Shown here piece after piece: positions 17,283 through 29,224 of a stretch of 64,000 nucleotides of DNA (position 1 is its first letter; the number at the start of each line of letters is the position of its first letter). The position numbers and the translations under genes are program-made. The notes below the pieces were generated by a model, which worked only from the letters and a program-made list of their open reading frames with translations, did no database searches and was not told where the DNA came from. The stretch is from Tsukamurella sputi (lineage in GTDB: Bacteria; Actinomycetota; Actinomycetes; Mycobacteriales; Mycobacteriaceae), in NCBI RefSeq assembly GCF_007858445.1, contig NZ_VIGV01000001.1:496001-560000 (forward strand), written 5' to 3'.

Positions 17283-18779
17283 TCAGGCGACGGGGCCGCG
17301 AGCCGCCTCGTACGCCGCACCCACCCGGTACAGACGATCATCGGCCTGCGCGGGCGCCAGGATCTGCAGGCCGACGGGGAGCCCGTCGTCCGTGGACAGG
17401 CCCGAGGGCACGGACATGCCGCAGTGACCGGCGAGGTTCGTCGGCAGCGTGAACAGGTCGAACAGGTACATCGCCAGCGGATCCCCGACCTTCTCCCCCA
17501 GCTTGAACGCCGTGGTGGGCGTGGTGGGCGAGACGATCACGTCCACGCTCTCGTACGCGCGCGCGAAGTCGTCGGCCAGCAGAGTGCGGACCTTCTGCGC
17601 ACTGCCGTAGTACGCGTCGTAGTAGCCGGAGCTCAGCGCGTAGGTGCCGATCATGATGCGCCGCTTGACCTCCGGGCCGAAGCCCGCCTCCCGCGTGAGG
17701 GCCATGACCTCCTCGGCCGAGTGCGTGCCGTCGTCGCCGGTACGCAGGCCGTAGCGCATGGCATCGAAGCGGGCGAGGTTCGAGGAGACCTCGGACGGGA
17801 GGATCAGGTAGTACGCGGCCAGCGAGTACTGCAGGGTCGGCAGCGACACCTCGACGGTCTCGGCTCCCAGGTCGCGCAGCTGCTGCACGGCCTTCTCGAA
17901 GGACGCCTGGACGCCGGGCTCGGTGCCGTCGGCGCCGAACTCCTTCACCAGGCCCACCCGGACGCCCGTGAGGTCCCCGGTGGCGCCCGCGCGGGCGGCG
18001 GCGACCACGTCGGGCACCGCGGCGTCGAGCGAGGTGGAATCGCGCGGGTCGTGCCCGGCGATGACCTCGTGCAGCAGGGCGGTGTCGAGGACGGTGCGCG
18101 CGCACGGCCCGCCCTGGTCCAACGACGAAGCGCAGGCGACGAGGCCGTAGCGCGACACCGCGCCGTAGGTGGGGCGCACGCCGACGGTGGCGGTCAGCGA
18201 CGCGGGCTGCCGGATCGAACCGCCGGTGTCGGTGCCGATCGCGAGCGGCGCCTCGTAGGAGGCCAGCGCCGCGGCGCTGCCACCGCCGGAGCCGCCCGGG
18301 GTGCGGTCGGCCGCCCACGGGTTGCGGGTCACGCCGTACGCCGAGTTCTCCGTCGACGAGCCCATGGCGAACTCGTCCATGTTGGTCTTACCGAGGATCG
18401 GGATACCCGCGGCGCGCAGCTTCGCGGTCACCGTCGCGTCGTACGGCGCGGTCCAGCCTTCGAGGATCTTGGATCCGCAGGTGGTGGGCGCGTCGGTGGT
18501 GGTGAAGACGTCCTTGAGCGCGATCGGGACGCCGGCCAGCGCGGACGCGGGCTGCTCGCCGCGGGCCCGGGCCTCGTCGACGGTGCGCGCCGCGGCGAGG
18601 GCCGCGTCGGCGCCGACGTGCAGGAAGGCGCCCAGGTCACCGTCGACCTCGGCGATCCGGTCCAGATGCGCCTGGGTCACCTCGACGGAGCTCAGGTCGC
18701 CGGCGGCGATCTTCGCGGCCAGGTCGGCGGCGGTGGCGCCGGTGATCTCGTTCGATGCACGCAGATCGGTCACGGTCAC
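17283..18779 (-). CDS. gatA: Asp/Glu-tRNA amidotransferase subunit A
   Basis: A 498-residue amidase-signature enzyme, the glutaminase subunit of GatCAB. The Ser-cisSer-Lys triad is present: Lys89 in IALKDVF, the Ser pair in [11 protein letters not shown] (Ser164/168) and nucleophile Ser188 in [11 protein letters not shown]. The GTG start at 18779 overlaps the gatC stop (GTGA). With gatC and gatB it amidates Asp-tRNAAsn and/or Glu-tRNAGln. It is separated from pfkA by the accessory block 12426-17252. Confidence 0.97.
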   Translation of the reverse strand: MTVTDLRASNEITGATAADLAAKIAAGDLSSVEVTQAHLDRIAEVDGDLGAFLHVGADAALAAARTVDEARARGEQPASALAGVPIALKDVFTTTDAPTTCGSKILEGWTAPYDATVTAKLRAAGIPILGKTNMDEFAMGSSTENSAYGVTRNPWAADRTPGGSGGGSAAALASYEAPLAIGTDTGGSIRQPASLTATVGVRPTYGAVSRYGLVACASSLDQGGPCARTVLDTALLHEVIAGHDPRDSTSLDAAVPDVVAAARAGATGDLTGVRVGLVKEFGADGTEPGVQASFEKAVQQLRDLGAETVEVSLPTLQYSLAAYYLILPSEVSSNLARFDAMRYGLRTGDDGTHSAEEVMALTREAGFGPEVKRRIMIGTYALSSGYYDAYYGSAQKVRTLLADDFARAYESVDVIVSPTTPTTAFKLGEKVGDPLAMYLFDLFTLPTNLAGHCGMSVPSGLSTDDGLPVGLQILAPAQADDRLYRVGAAYEAARGPVA

Positions 18780-19084
18780 TCCTCCCCCAGGATGCGCGGC
18801 ACGGCGAAGCGGTCACCCTCGCGGTTCGGGGCGCCCGAGAGCGCCTCCTCCGGAGTGAGGCTGCCGACGGGGCTGTCGCCCCGGTTCACGTTCACGTTGC
18901 CCACCGGCAGCGTCAGCGGCGCGACATCGGCCGTGCTGGTATCGGAGCCGACCTCGGTCACCACCTTGACGTGCTCGAGGATCGAATCGAGCTGCGTGGC
19001 GAAGACGTCGAGCTCTTCGTCGGTGACGGCGAGGCGCGACAGGCGCGCCAGATGGGCGACCTCGTCCCGGGAGATGGCAGACAT
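18776..19084 (-). CDS. gatC: Asp/Glu-tRNA amidotransferase subunit C
   Basis: A 102-residue protein with the GatC signature: [22 protein letters not shown] at the N-terminus, and the C-terminal belt around [18 protein letters not shown] that wraps the GatA/GatB interface. The ATG at 19084 is clear. Overlaps gatA by 4 bp. Confidence 0.96.
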   Translation of the reverse strand: MSAISRDEVAHLARLSRLAVTDEELDVFATQLDSILEHVKVVTEVGSDTSTADVAPLTLPVGNVNVNRGDSPVGSLTPEEALSGAPNREGDRFAVPRILGEE

Positions 19085-19105
19085 GTCCCCGATCCTATGC
19101 GGCGT

Positions 19106-19664
19106 TCACGCGCGCGGCCCCACCACCCGGTAGCGGCCGCACAGGAAGGCCTTGTTCCGCGCCCACTCGACGAGTTCGAAGTCGAAGGCGCGGGGGAAGA
19201 GCGGCCGGCCCGACCCGACGGTGGTGGGCGCGTAGCTGATCATCACCTCGTCGAGCATGCCCGTCTCGGCGAACTGCGCGGCGAGGTCGCCGCCGCCCAC
19301 GACCCAGACGCCCTTCTCCCCCGCGGCCGCCTCCAGCGTCGCGCGGAGCTCCGCCGGGGCGCCCGCCACGAAACGCACACCCGGGTGAATGGGTTCCAGC
19401 TCCCGGTGGGTGAAGACGAACACCGGGTAGTCGGCGTAGTACCACGGCTCGTCGCCGGCCCGGACCCGGTCGACGACCCACTGGTAGGTGGTGTAGCCCC
19501 ATGACGATCGCTCCGACCGACGTCATGTACTCCTCGATGTTCATCGGCCCGCCCTCGTCGATCGGCTGATCCAGCAGCCAGTCCAGGCTGTCGTTCTCGT
19601 CGGCGAGGAAGCCGTCGAGCGTCGAGGCCGTGTAGTACGAGTAGACGGTCTTTGGAGATGTCAC
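19106..19664 (-). pseudogene. RibD/DHFR-like reductase with a +1 frameshift
   Basis: From GTG 19664 (GGGAGGAA 6 nt upstream) the frame reads through the family opening VYSYYTASTLDGFLADENDS and YMTSVGAIVMG, then slips. The next frame continues YTTYQWVVDR, THRELEPIHPGVRFV, GGGDLAAQF and PTTVGSGRPLFPR to a stop at 19106. Reading GGG instead of GGGG at 19497-19500 would restore one 185-residue protein with the expected MG-x-TTY motif. So this is either a recent one-base inactivation at a homopolymer or a sequencing error. The start overlaps the stop of the AraC-DinB gene (GTGA), so the two form an operon. Confidence 0.82.
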
Positions 19665-20596
19665 TGTGTTCCTCCCGTTATTCTCCGGTGCCAGATGATG
19701 GGGTCGGGGTCGAGTTCGGGGGTGTCGAGGGCGAGGCCGGCGTCGGCGAGCATCCAGCGCGCCAGGAGCCGCCGGTGCGCCGAGAAGGTCAGCTCGTGCG
19801 CGACGATCTGCGAGAGCAGGAAGGACTCGGGCGGCTCGCACAGGGCGTCGATCACCCGGTCGCCCCAGGCGCCGCGCCGCTCGATGTCCCGGACCAGGCC
19901 GAGCCACCGCGGCGAGTTCTGCGCGTGGGCCCGCGCGAGGGCCGCCGGATCGTCGTCGGGGTCGAGCTCGGGCGACGGCTCGCCGGCGATCGTCGCGCAC
20001 CACGGCGCCGTGCTGTGCACGAGGTGCCAGAGGACCTGGGACAGCGACTCGTCCGGCCCGTCCCAGTGCCGCGGCCGCGACCCCGGCAGCCGGACCCTTC
20101 GGTACTCCTCGCCCGGGAGCGCAGCGACCGCGTCGAGCAGGGCCGCGATGTCCGCCGCGTCGTGCTGGATCTGCAGCGCCAGCACATCGCCGGTCGAATC
20201 CTCGTGTCCCTCACCGGAGTCGACGTACAGCACCGTCGGGGAGTGGAAGTGCAGGCCGTTGGGCGCGGGCAACCAGTGCCCGACGGTGTCCGGCAGCTGT
20301 GAGGGCGAGTGGCCGTAGGCCCGTGCGAACGCGCGAATGAAGCCCTCGACGGACTCGTAGCCGGCGGCGAAGGCGGCATCGGTCACCGTCGAACCGCGTT
20401 GCAGTTGCCACGCGGACCGCTCCAGCAGGACCCGCCGCCGCAGGGCGACGGGCGATTCGCCCGCGCCCGCGCGGACCTGCCGCGCGAAGTGGAAGGTCGA
20501 GCTGTGCGCGCCGGCGGCCATGGCGTCAAGGCTGTCGTGCGGGTCGGCGAGCACGGCCTCGAGGAGGCGGCGCAGCGGATCGGCGGATGCGGACAT
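19661..20596 (-). CDS. AraC-type regulator fused to a DinB-like domain
   Basis: A 311-residue fusion. Residues 5-100 carry two helix-turn-helix units of the AraC/XylS kind (FHFARQVRAGAGESPVALRRR ... TVTDAAFAAGYESVEGFIRAFARAYGHSP). Residues 115-305 look like a DinB/YfiT four-helix domain, with possible metal-ligand His residues in WHLVHST and VAHELTFSAHRR. The DinB part may sense a ligand or perform a thiol-dependent reaction. It is coupled to the RibD/DHFR-like gene, a pairing found in other actinobacteria. The ATG at 20596 is the natural start. Confidence 0.83.
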   Translation of the reverse strand: MSASADPLRRLLEAVLADPHDSLDAMAAGAHSSTFHFARQVRAGAGESPVALRRRVLLERSAWQLQRGSTVTDAAFAAGYESVEGFIRAFARAYGHSPSQLPDTVGHWLPAPNGLHFHSPTVLYVDSGEGHEDSTGDVLALQIQHDAADIAALLDAVAALPGEEYRRVRLPGSRPRHWDGPDESLSQVLWHLVHSTAPWCATIAGEPSPELDPDDDPAALARAHAQNSPRWLGLVRDIERRGAWGDRVIDALCEPPESFLLSQIVAHELTFSAHRRLLARWMLADAGLALDTPELDPDPIIWHRRITGGTQ

Positions 20597-20645
20597 GGTG
20601 ATCAGTATCGACCGCCCGGCACCGCCCGCGCTTGACCGTTCTTGC

Positions 20646-21263
20646 TCAGGTCAGGGAGCGCCGTTCCAGCCAGGGCTTGATCCGCGCGGTGACCCACGGC
20701 AGTACGAGGAAGACCATCAGCGGGGTGTTGATGAGCGTCGCGATCAGGGTTCGGCCGACCAAGCCCCAGCCGTGCGCCGGCAGGACCGTCAGGTGCGGCA
20801 GCACCAGGAAGTTGATCAGCAGCGAGAGCGGGAAGAAGCCGAGCCAGATGGCGACGGCCTGCTTCCACCGCGGCGGGACCTTCGCCACGGGGGCCGCGAC
20901 GGGGCCGGCACCGTCGGGCTGCGGGGAGAACCAGCCCTCGATCCCGGACAGGCGGTGCGTGGCGGTCTCGACGGCGAGGCCCTCGCACCGCTCGAGCCAA
21001 TGCTTGCGCACCCGGGAGCCCTGCCATTCGGCGAGTTCCTCGTCGGAGGCGAAGCGGTAGATCACGAAGTACAGCTCGGGATCGTCCGCGGCACGGACCC
21101 ACCCGCCGCCCAGGAAGCCGCGATAGGTACGGGCCAGTGCGATTCCCGCGTCGGTCCAGGCCAGGAATTCGTGTTCGCGGCCGGGGGCGATGCGTCGGGC
21201 GACGGAGGTCAGCGAGGCCTTGTGGGCCGCTCCTGCCTCCGCCCGGGTTTCGGTGTGGGGCAT
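20646..21263 (-). CDS. Antibiotic-biosynthesis-monooxygenase (ABM) domain fused to a membrane anchor
   Basis: A 205-residue protein. Residues 18-110 form a ferredoxin-like ABM domain (TSVARRIAPGREHEFLAWTDAG ... GFLGGGWVR ... YFVIYRFASDEELAEWQGS). Residues 130-195 hold two membrane helices separated by a short loop. This ABM-plus-two-helix form is a known actinobacterial type of unknown role; ABM domains often degrade haem or act on small aromatics. The ATG at 21263 is assumed. Confidence 0.78.
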   Translation of the reverse strand: MPHTETRAEAGAAHKASLTSVARRIAPGREHEFLAWTDAGIALARTYRGFLGGGWVRAADDPELYFVIYRFASDEELAEWQGSRVRKHWLERCEGLAVETATHRLSGIEGWFSPQPDGAGPVAAPVAKVPPRWKQAVAIWLGFFPLSLLINFLVLPHLTVLPAHGWGLVGRTLIATLINTPLMVFLVLPWVTARIKPWLERRSLT

Positions 21264-21330
21264 GCGTACCAGTGTCGGTGCCGGCGTCCCGGGACACCAA
21301 CCGAGGCGGTGTGATCTTGCCGACGTCGGA

Positions 21331-21750
21331 TCAGCGAGGCAGGTCCGCGTCGCGGAAGTCGTTGCCCCACGCGCCGGAGGTGCCGTAGGTGACCACGGTG
21401 AATCGGCGGTCGGCCCCCGTGCCGACCGGCGTGTGCACGCTGATCCCCACCCGGCGGCTGACCTGCGCGCCGCGGGCGCAGTCGGGCTCGCAGGTGTTCT
21501 CCTCGAGGTCGCCGACGCCGGTCGCGATGTCGGCGGTCCACGAATCCCAGACGATCCCGACCAGGCGCGCGTTGGCGTCGGCGCACGCGAGGGTGATGGA
21601 GCTCGGCTTCGTCGCCGGCCGGCTGAGACAGTCGCGAATCACCGACGTCTGGGCGGCCACGGGCGCGGCACCGGCGACCGCCGGCAGCGTCGCCGTAGCC
21701 CCGACGGCCGCGATCGCGGCGAGAAAGCGTGCTGCAGCTGATCCGGTCAT
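21331..21750 (-). CDS. Small secreted protein of unknown function
   Basis: A 139-residue precursor with a signal peptide cleaved near VAGAAPVAA-Q (residue 34). The mature part has four cysteines (two in CLSRP ... LACAD, two in ENTCEPDCA), probably two disulfides, and segments ITLACADANARLVGIVWDSW and VVTYGTSGAW seen in many exported actinobacterial hypotheticals. The start ATG at 21750 has AGGAGG 9 nt upstream. No enzyme motif is seen. Confidence 0.8.
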   Translation of the reverse strand: MTGSAAARFLAAIAAVGATATLPAVAGAAPVAAQTSVIRDCLSRPATKPSSITLACADANARLVGIVWDSWTADIATGVGDLEENTCEPDCARGAQVSRRVGISVHTPVGTGADRRFTVVTYGTSGAWGNDFRDADLPR

Positions 21751-21912
21751 GATGGCTCCGTCCTCCTGAGGTCGTCCGCCACCCCGGCGGCTACGGATCC
21801 GATTTTCCGCCAACCGACCGCGGCCGGCGATGCTATCGCAACATACTGCTCCCCCGGCGCGTCTCCCACTGCCGGATCTGCGCCGCCCGCCGGCGAGTGC
21901 CACAATCGGGGC

Positions 21913-25166
<3,254 letters not shown>

Positions 25167-25230
25167 GCGACGAAGTATCACACCCGCGGTGTGCGATCGC
25201 ATCGGCCGTTCGGCTGATCCCGCTCCGCCG

Positions 25231-25599
25231 TCACCGCGACTGCGCGAAGCGCAACTCGTTCCCCGACGGGTCGATGACGGTCACCGTCGGGCCACCCGGG
25301 CCGTCGGGATCGAGGCCTGGCCTGGACCGGGGATGACGGTGCGCGGCGAGCTCCGCCTGCAACGCCGCGGCGTCGGCGACGGGGATCCACGCCACCGAGT
25401 TCGGGCTGCCGTCACCGAAGTGCTCGGACAGGTGCAGCACCACGCCGCCGCGCCGGACCTCGACGTACGCGGGCAGGTCCGGCTCGAAGCGGTGCTCCCA
25501 CTCGAGCGTGAAACCCAGGTACCGCGTGTAGAACTCGATCGTCGCATCGCGGTCGAACATGCGCAGCACCGGCACCGCAGGCCCGCCGAAATCCGTCAC
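25231..25599 (-). CDS. Glyoxalase/bleomycin-resistance (VOC) superfamily protein
   Basis: A 122-residue single VOC domain: PVLRMFDRDATIEFYTRYLGF, then VLHLSEHFGDGSP and TVIDPSGNELRF, the layout of bleomycin-binding-type proteins. Possible metal/ligand residues are His in LHLSEH and the late Glu in NELRF. Substrate unknown. GTG start at 25599. It is divergent from the DadA-like gene with about 60 bp between them. Confidence 0.85.
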   Translation of the reverse strand: MTDFGGPAVPVLRMFDRDATIEFYTRYLGFTLEWEHRFEPDLPAYVEVRRGGVVLHLSEHFGDGSPNSVAWIPVADAAALQAELAAHRHPRSRPGLDPDGPGGPTVTVIDPSGNELRFAQSR

Positions 25600-25657
25600 G
25601 CCACCAGGCTAGCCCGAATCGGGCACATCGGACCGTCCGGTGGCCCATAGTCGTGCC

Positions 25658-26923
25658 ATGAAGAACTCGAGCACGGCCCACAAGGCCATCGTCATCGGGG
25701 CCGGGATCGTCGGCCTGTCCACCGCGTTCGCCCTGCAACAGCGGGGCGTCGAGGTCACCGTCGTCGACCGGATCGGCCCGGCCGCGGGCGCATCGTGGGG
25801 CAACGCGGGCTGGCTCAGCCCGGCGTTCACCATCCCACTGCCCGAGCCGGCGCTGCTCAAGCAGGGGCCGCGCGCGCTGCTGTCACCGTCGTCGCCCGTC
25901 GCGCTGGTGCCCTCGACGGACCCGGCGGTAGCGCGGTTCATGGCCGCGTTCGCGCTCAACTGCACGCCCCACAAGTGGGGCGAGTCGATGCGCACCTACG
26001 CGAAGCTCAATGCCCACATCTTCGGCTCCTACGAGCGGCAGATCGCCGCGGGCGTCCGGGGCGAGGTGCTCGCGCGCGATATGACCGTGGGCTTCGCGAG
26101 CCTGCACGACGCCGGCGCGATCCTCGACGAGCTGGCGCGCGTCTCCGCGGCCGGCCAGCAGATCGACCTCACGCTGCTCGACCCGGAATCGGCGCGCGAG
26201 TACGAGCCGCACCTGACCGAGAACGTGGCCCTCGCAGTGCGACTGCGCGGCCAGCGGTACATGGACCCCGGCGCGTACGTCCGAGCCCTCGCCGACGCCG
26301 TGCTCGCGGGCGGCGGCGAGCTCCGCACCCGTGTTGACGTCACGGACGTGCGGGCGGACGGCACGCGGGTCCGCGTGATCGGCTCCGGGATGGACGAGCT
26401 GACCGACGCGGCCGTCCTGTGCTCCGGCGCGTGGCTGCCCGCACTGGCCGCCGCGCACGGCGTGAAGATCCCGCTCTTCGCCGGCCGGGGGTACAGCTGC
26501 TCGGTACCGATCGACACCCCGCTGCGGGGCGCCACCTACTTCCCCGCAGCCCGCGCGGCCATCACCCCGCGGCCCGACGGCGCCGACGGCCGCCCCCGAG
26601 TCCGAGTGGCCGGGATCATGGAGTTCGCCGATCCCGATAGGCCGCTCAACCCCAAACGTATCCGGGTGACCAACGACGCCGTCCGGCCGCTGCTACGCGG
26701 CATCGACTGGTCGGGCATCGACGAGCAGTGGGTGGGCTCGCGGCCGCTGTCGGCCGACGGACTACCGCTGATCGGCGGCACCGCGACGCCCGGCGTCTAC
26801 GTCGGTGGCGGGCACGGGATGTGGGGCTTGACGCTCGGGCCGCTCACCGGCGAGCTGCTCGCGGAACAGATCACCACCGGGCGCGCCCCCGCGCTCACCG
26901 CAGGGCTGGACCCACTGCGGTAG
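25658..26923 (+). CDS. FAD-dependent D-amino-acid dehydrogenase-like oxidoreductase (DadA type)
   Basis: A 421-residue DAO-fold flavoprotein. The N-terminal FAD loop is VIGAGIVGLSTAFALQQRG, followed by the DadA-like GASWGNAGWLSPAFTIPLPEP. GRGYSCSVPID and the C-terminal GHGMWGLTLGPLTGELLAEQI, which closes over FAD, are present. It would oxidise D-amino acids or related amines, passing electrons to the membrane. The ATG at 25658 is chosen because CATAGT lies 6 nt before it. It overlaps the next gene tail to tail by 29 bp. Confidence 0.86.
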   Translation: MKNSSTAHKAIVIGAGIVGLSTAFALQQRGVEVTVVDRIGPAAGASWGNAGWLSPAFTIPLPEPALLKQGPRALLSPSSPVALVPSTDPAVARFMAAFALNCTPHKWGESMRTYAKLNAHIFGSYERQIAAGVRGEVLARDMTVGFASLHDAGAILDELARVSAAGQQIDLTLLDPESAREYEPHLTENVALAVRLRGQRYMDPGAYVRALADAVLAGGGELRTRVDVTDVRADGTRVRVIGSGMDELTDAAVLCSGAWLPALAAAHGVKIPLFAGRGYSCSVPIDTPLRGATYFPAARAAITPRPDGADGRPRVRVAGIMEFADPDRPLNPKRIRVTNDAVRPLLRGIDWSGIDEQWVGSRPLSADGLPLIGGTATPGVYVGGGHGMWGLTLGPLTGELLAEQITTGRAPALTAGLDPLR

Positions 26924-27758
26924 CGAGCTTGTCGAGGTGGGCCGATGCGGCGTCGACGCTCGAGTCGTCCACGGGATAGAGCACGTCGGTGACTCCGGCG
27001 TCGTTCCACCGGGCGAGGCGGTCACCGTCGGGCATGCCGTCCAGAGCGACGATGCGGGGCGCGCCGGTGCGTCCGTGCTCGCGCCAGATCTCGGCGAGCC
27101 GCGTTGCGGCGCCGGTGATCCCGCGGTCGCGCGGGGTGGTGATCCAGCCGTCGGCGTTCTTGGCGATCCAGGTGAAGTTCTTGTCGGTGCCCCCGGCGCC
27201 GACCAGGACGGGCACGGCACCGGGGGGCTTCGGCCAGGTCCAGCTGGGTCCGAAGGAGACGAATTCGCCGTCGTAGGCGGCCTCCTCGTCACGCCAGAGC
27301 GCGCGCATCGCCTCGAGGTACTCGCGGAGCATGGTGCGGCGGCGGCCCGCGGGTACGCCGTGGTCGGCGAGCTCGTCGAGGTTCCAGCCGAATCCGACAC
27401 CGAGCGTGACCCGGCCGTTCGCCAGGTGGTCGACGGTGGCGATGGTTTTCGCGAGGGTGATCGGGTCGGACTGCACCGGCAGCGCCACCGCCGTGGACAG
27501 CTCGATCCGCTCGGTGACCGCGGCGGCCGCGGCCAGCGACGTCCACGGGTCGAGCGTGCGCAGGTAGCGGTCGTCGGGCAGCTCGGCGGTGCCGGTGCCC
27601 GGGTGCGCGGCGTCGCGGCGCGTGGGGATGTGGCCGTGCTCCGGCACGAAGTAGGAAGCGAAGCCCGCCGCCTCGACGAGCGGGGCGAGCCGGTGCGGCG
27701 GCACCCCTCGATCGGAGGTGAACTGGACGATGCCGGCGCGGATGGACTGCTCACTCAC
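26895..27758 (-). CDS. Luciferase-like F420-dependent oxidoreductase
   Basis: A 287-residue LLM-class TIM barrel of the Rv2161c-like F420 family: FASYFVPEHGHIP, RIELSTAVALPVQSDPITLAKTIATVDHLANGR and LGVGFGWNLDELADHGV. It probably transfers hydride with coenzyme F420; substrate unknown. The GTG at 27758 (M-SEQSIRAGIVQF) is chosen because upstream residues look non-coding and AGAGG precedes it. Confidence 0.86.
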   Translation of the reverse strand: MSEQSIRAGIVQFTSDRGVPPHRLAPLVEAAGFASYFVPEHGHIPTRRDAAHPGTGTAELPDDRYLRTLDPWTSLAAAAAVTERIELSTAVALPVQSDPITLAKTIATVDHLANGRVTLGVGFGWNLDELADHGVPAGRRRTMLREYLEAMRALWRDEEAAYDGEFVSFGPSWTWPKPPGAVPVLVGAGGTDKNFTWIAKNADGWITTPRDRGITGAATRLAEIWREHGRTGAPRIVALDGMPDGDRLARWNDAGVTDVLYPVDDSSVDAASAHLDKLATAVGPALR

Positions 27759-27815
27759 CCTCTGAGTAGAACACGTTCCATCGACTGGCGTGCGCGTTCC
27801 CCCTAGGTTGGAGGC

Positions 27816-28217
27816 ATGCCGCATCCGATCATGTTCGCCGACGACGACCCCGTGCTCGTCCGCGTCCGCGAGATCGCGCTCGCCTTCCCGGAGGCGACGG
27901 AGAAGATCGCCCACGGTCGCCCGACTTTCCGCTGCGGCAAGATGTTCGCGATGTACGGCGGCGGGACGAAGAAGACCGAGAGCCGCCCGCACGAGCAGCG
28001 GAACACCAGCGTGCTGTTCATCGCCGACCCCGCCGAGCGCATAGCCCTGGAACAGGACGAGCGCTTCTACCTGCCCGCGTACATGGCCTCCGCCGGATGG
28101 CTCGGGCTCGACCTCACGATCGGCACTGTCGACTGGGACGAGGTGCGCGAGCTCATCGACGCGAGCTACCGGCAGATCGCCCCGAAGCGGGCGATCACGG
28201 CCCTCGATCAGAGCTGA
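27816..28217 (+). CDS. MmcQ/YjbR family protein
   Basis: A 133-residue protein of the YjbR double-wing fold: REIALAFPEATEKIAHGRPTFRCGKMFAMYGG, DERFYLPAYMASAGWLGLDL and ELIDASYRQIAPKRA. Fold members are suggested DNA-binding proteins, without a proven function. TAGGTT (27804-27809) is 6 nt before the ATG, with an overlapping GGAGG. Overlaps the following gene tail to tail by 10 bp. Confidence 0.88.
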   Translation: MPHPIMFADDDPVLVRVREIALAFPEATEKIAHGRPTFRCGKMFAMYGGGTKKTESRPHEQRNTSVLFIADPAERIALEQDERFYLPAYMASAGWLGLDLTIGTVDWDEVRELIDASYRQIAPKRAITALDQS

Positions 28218-28729
28218 GGCCCGCGCTCACGCAGGTCGTCGACATCCTTCATGGCCTGCCGCAGCTGCGCGAGCCACTCGTCGGCGTGCTCGCCGACCAG
28301 GCGCACGCACCACGCGAGGGCGTCGGCGCGCGAGCGGGCGACGCCCGCGTCGACCAGCGTGTCCAGGACCAACCGCTCCGGCTGGCGCAACCTCGTCATC
28401 ACCGGCACCGCCTGGTGGGTGTAGAGGATCGTCTCGTCGCCGGTGCGCACACCCCACGAGACGCGGCGACGATAACGTTCCTGTGCCTCGTCGGCGATCC
28501 GCATCCGCTGCTCGCGGGTGTCCTCACGGAAGCGGGCGGCGCGCCCCTCGCGCTGCGCCGCCGACTGCTCGCCGTCCTCGGGCAGCGCGCCCACGACGAC
28601 GATCTCGTCACGGTCGACGGTGACCTGCGGCGCACCGTCGAACCAGCCCTCCGGGAGACGCCCGGCGAACCAGTCCCCCGCGTCCTTCGCGTCCGGCACC
28701 TCGGTGCGCGGACCCCGTCCTGCCATCAT
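28208..28729 (-). CDS. Conserved actinobacterial protein of unknown function
   Basis: A 173-residue soluble, charged protein. A basic N-terminus is followed by a short beta region (PQVTVDRDEIVVVGALP), a long charged helix (QREGRAARFREDTREQRMRIADEAQERYRRRV) and a helical C-terminus (ARSRADALAWCVRLVGEHADEWLAQLR). No catalytic motif is recognised. GAGGAGGT precedes the ATG, so it is ribosome-bound in the usual way. Its promoter region holds three AT-rich 8-bp-spaced repeats (28754-28774). Confidence 0.75.
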   Translation of the reverse strand: MMAGRGPRTEVPDAKDAGDWFAGRLPEGWFDGAPQVTVDRDEIVVVGALPEDGEQSAAQREGRAARFREDTREQRMRIADEAQERYRRRVSWGVRTGDETILYTHQAVPVMTRLRQPERLVLDTLVDAGVARSRADALAWCVRLVGEHADEWLAQLRQAMKDVDDLRERGPQL

Positions 28730-28753
28730 GGGAGACCTCCTCGATCTGTCGTG

Positions 28754-28774
28754 ATTACTTAATTACATGATTAC
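28754..28774 (-). repeat. Three ATTAC iterons with 8-bp period
   Basis: ATTAC occurs at 28754-28758, 28762-28766 and 28770-28774 (GTAAT on the minus strand), 25-45 nt upstream of the 173-residue protein gene. In a 70% GC region this AT-rich run stands out. It could hold the -10 element and a regulator site. Confidence 0.55.
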
Positions 28775-28820
28775 TCCAGACGCGGGGAGATATCGAGGGT
28801 ATCGCTGAGGGCGGAATGCG

Positions 28821-29198
28821 CTACCGGCGCGTGAGGACGATCGAGGGCAACCGCAGCTCGTCGCCCTGCAGCGTCGCGGTCTCACTGGATCCGCGGCGAT
28901 CACGGAGGACGACCCGGTCGCCGTCGACGGTGTACGTGCCGCCGTAGGCGTTGACCTGCCCGCGGAGGTCCTCCTCCCAGGTCCCGTCGGCCGCGAGCCG
29001 GATGACCCAGTCGCCGTTGGCGTACGTGCCTGGCACGCGGGCGGGTATCGCGGTGGACGGTTGCGCGGACGCCGACGATGCGGACGGGGCGGGCGTCACG
29101 CCCATGCTGATCGAGTCCGAGCTCGAGGAGCAGCCCGCGAGCGCACCCGCGGCGATCAGTGCGACGATGAGCGGGGCAACGCGAGGTGAACCGGTCAT
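28821..29198 (-). CDS. Small lipoprotein of unknown function
   Basis: A 125-residue exported protein with lipobox ALAGC (Cys23), then a Ser/Ala/Pro linker and a small beta-rich domain (PGTYANGDWVIRLAADGTW ... TYTVDGDRVVLRD) that resembles lipocalin/META-like ligand-binding strands found in other actinobacterial lipoproteins. TATCGT lies 6 nt before the ATG (leaderless), which fixes the start at 29198. Confidence 0.78.
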   Translation of the reverse strand: MTGSPRVAPLIVALIAAGALAGCSSSSDSISMGVTPAPSASSASAQPSTAIPARVPGTYANGDWVIRLAADGTWEEDLRGQVNAYGGTYTVDGDRVVLRDRRGSSETATLQGDELRLPSIVLTRR

Positions 29199-29224
29199 AG
29201 CGGCACGATACCTTTGCCGTCGCA

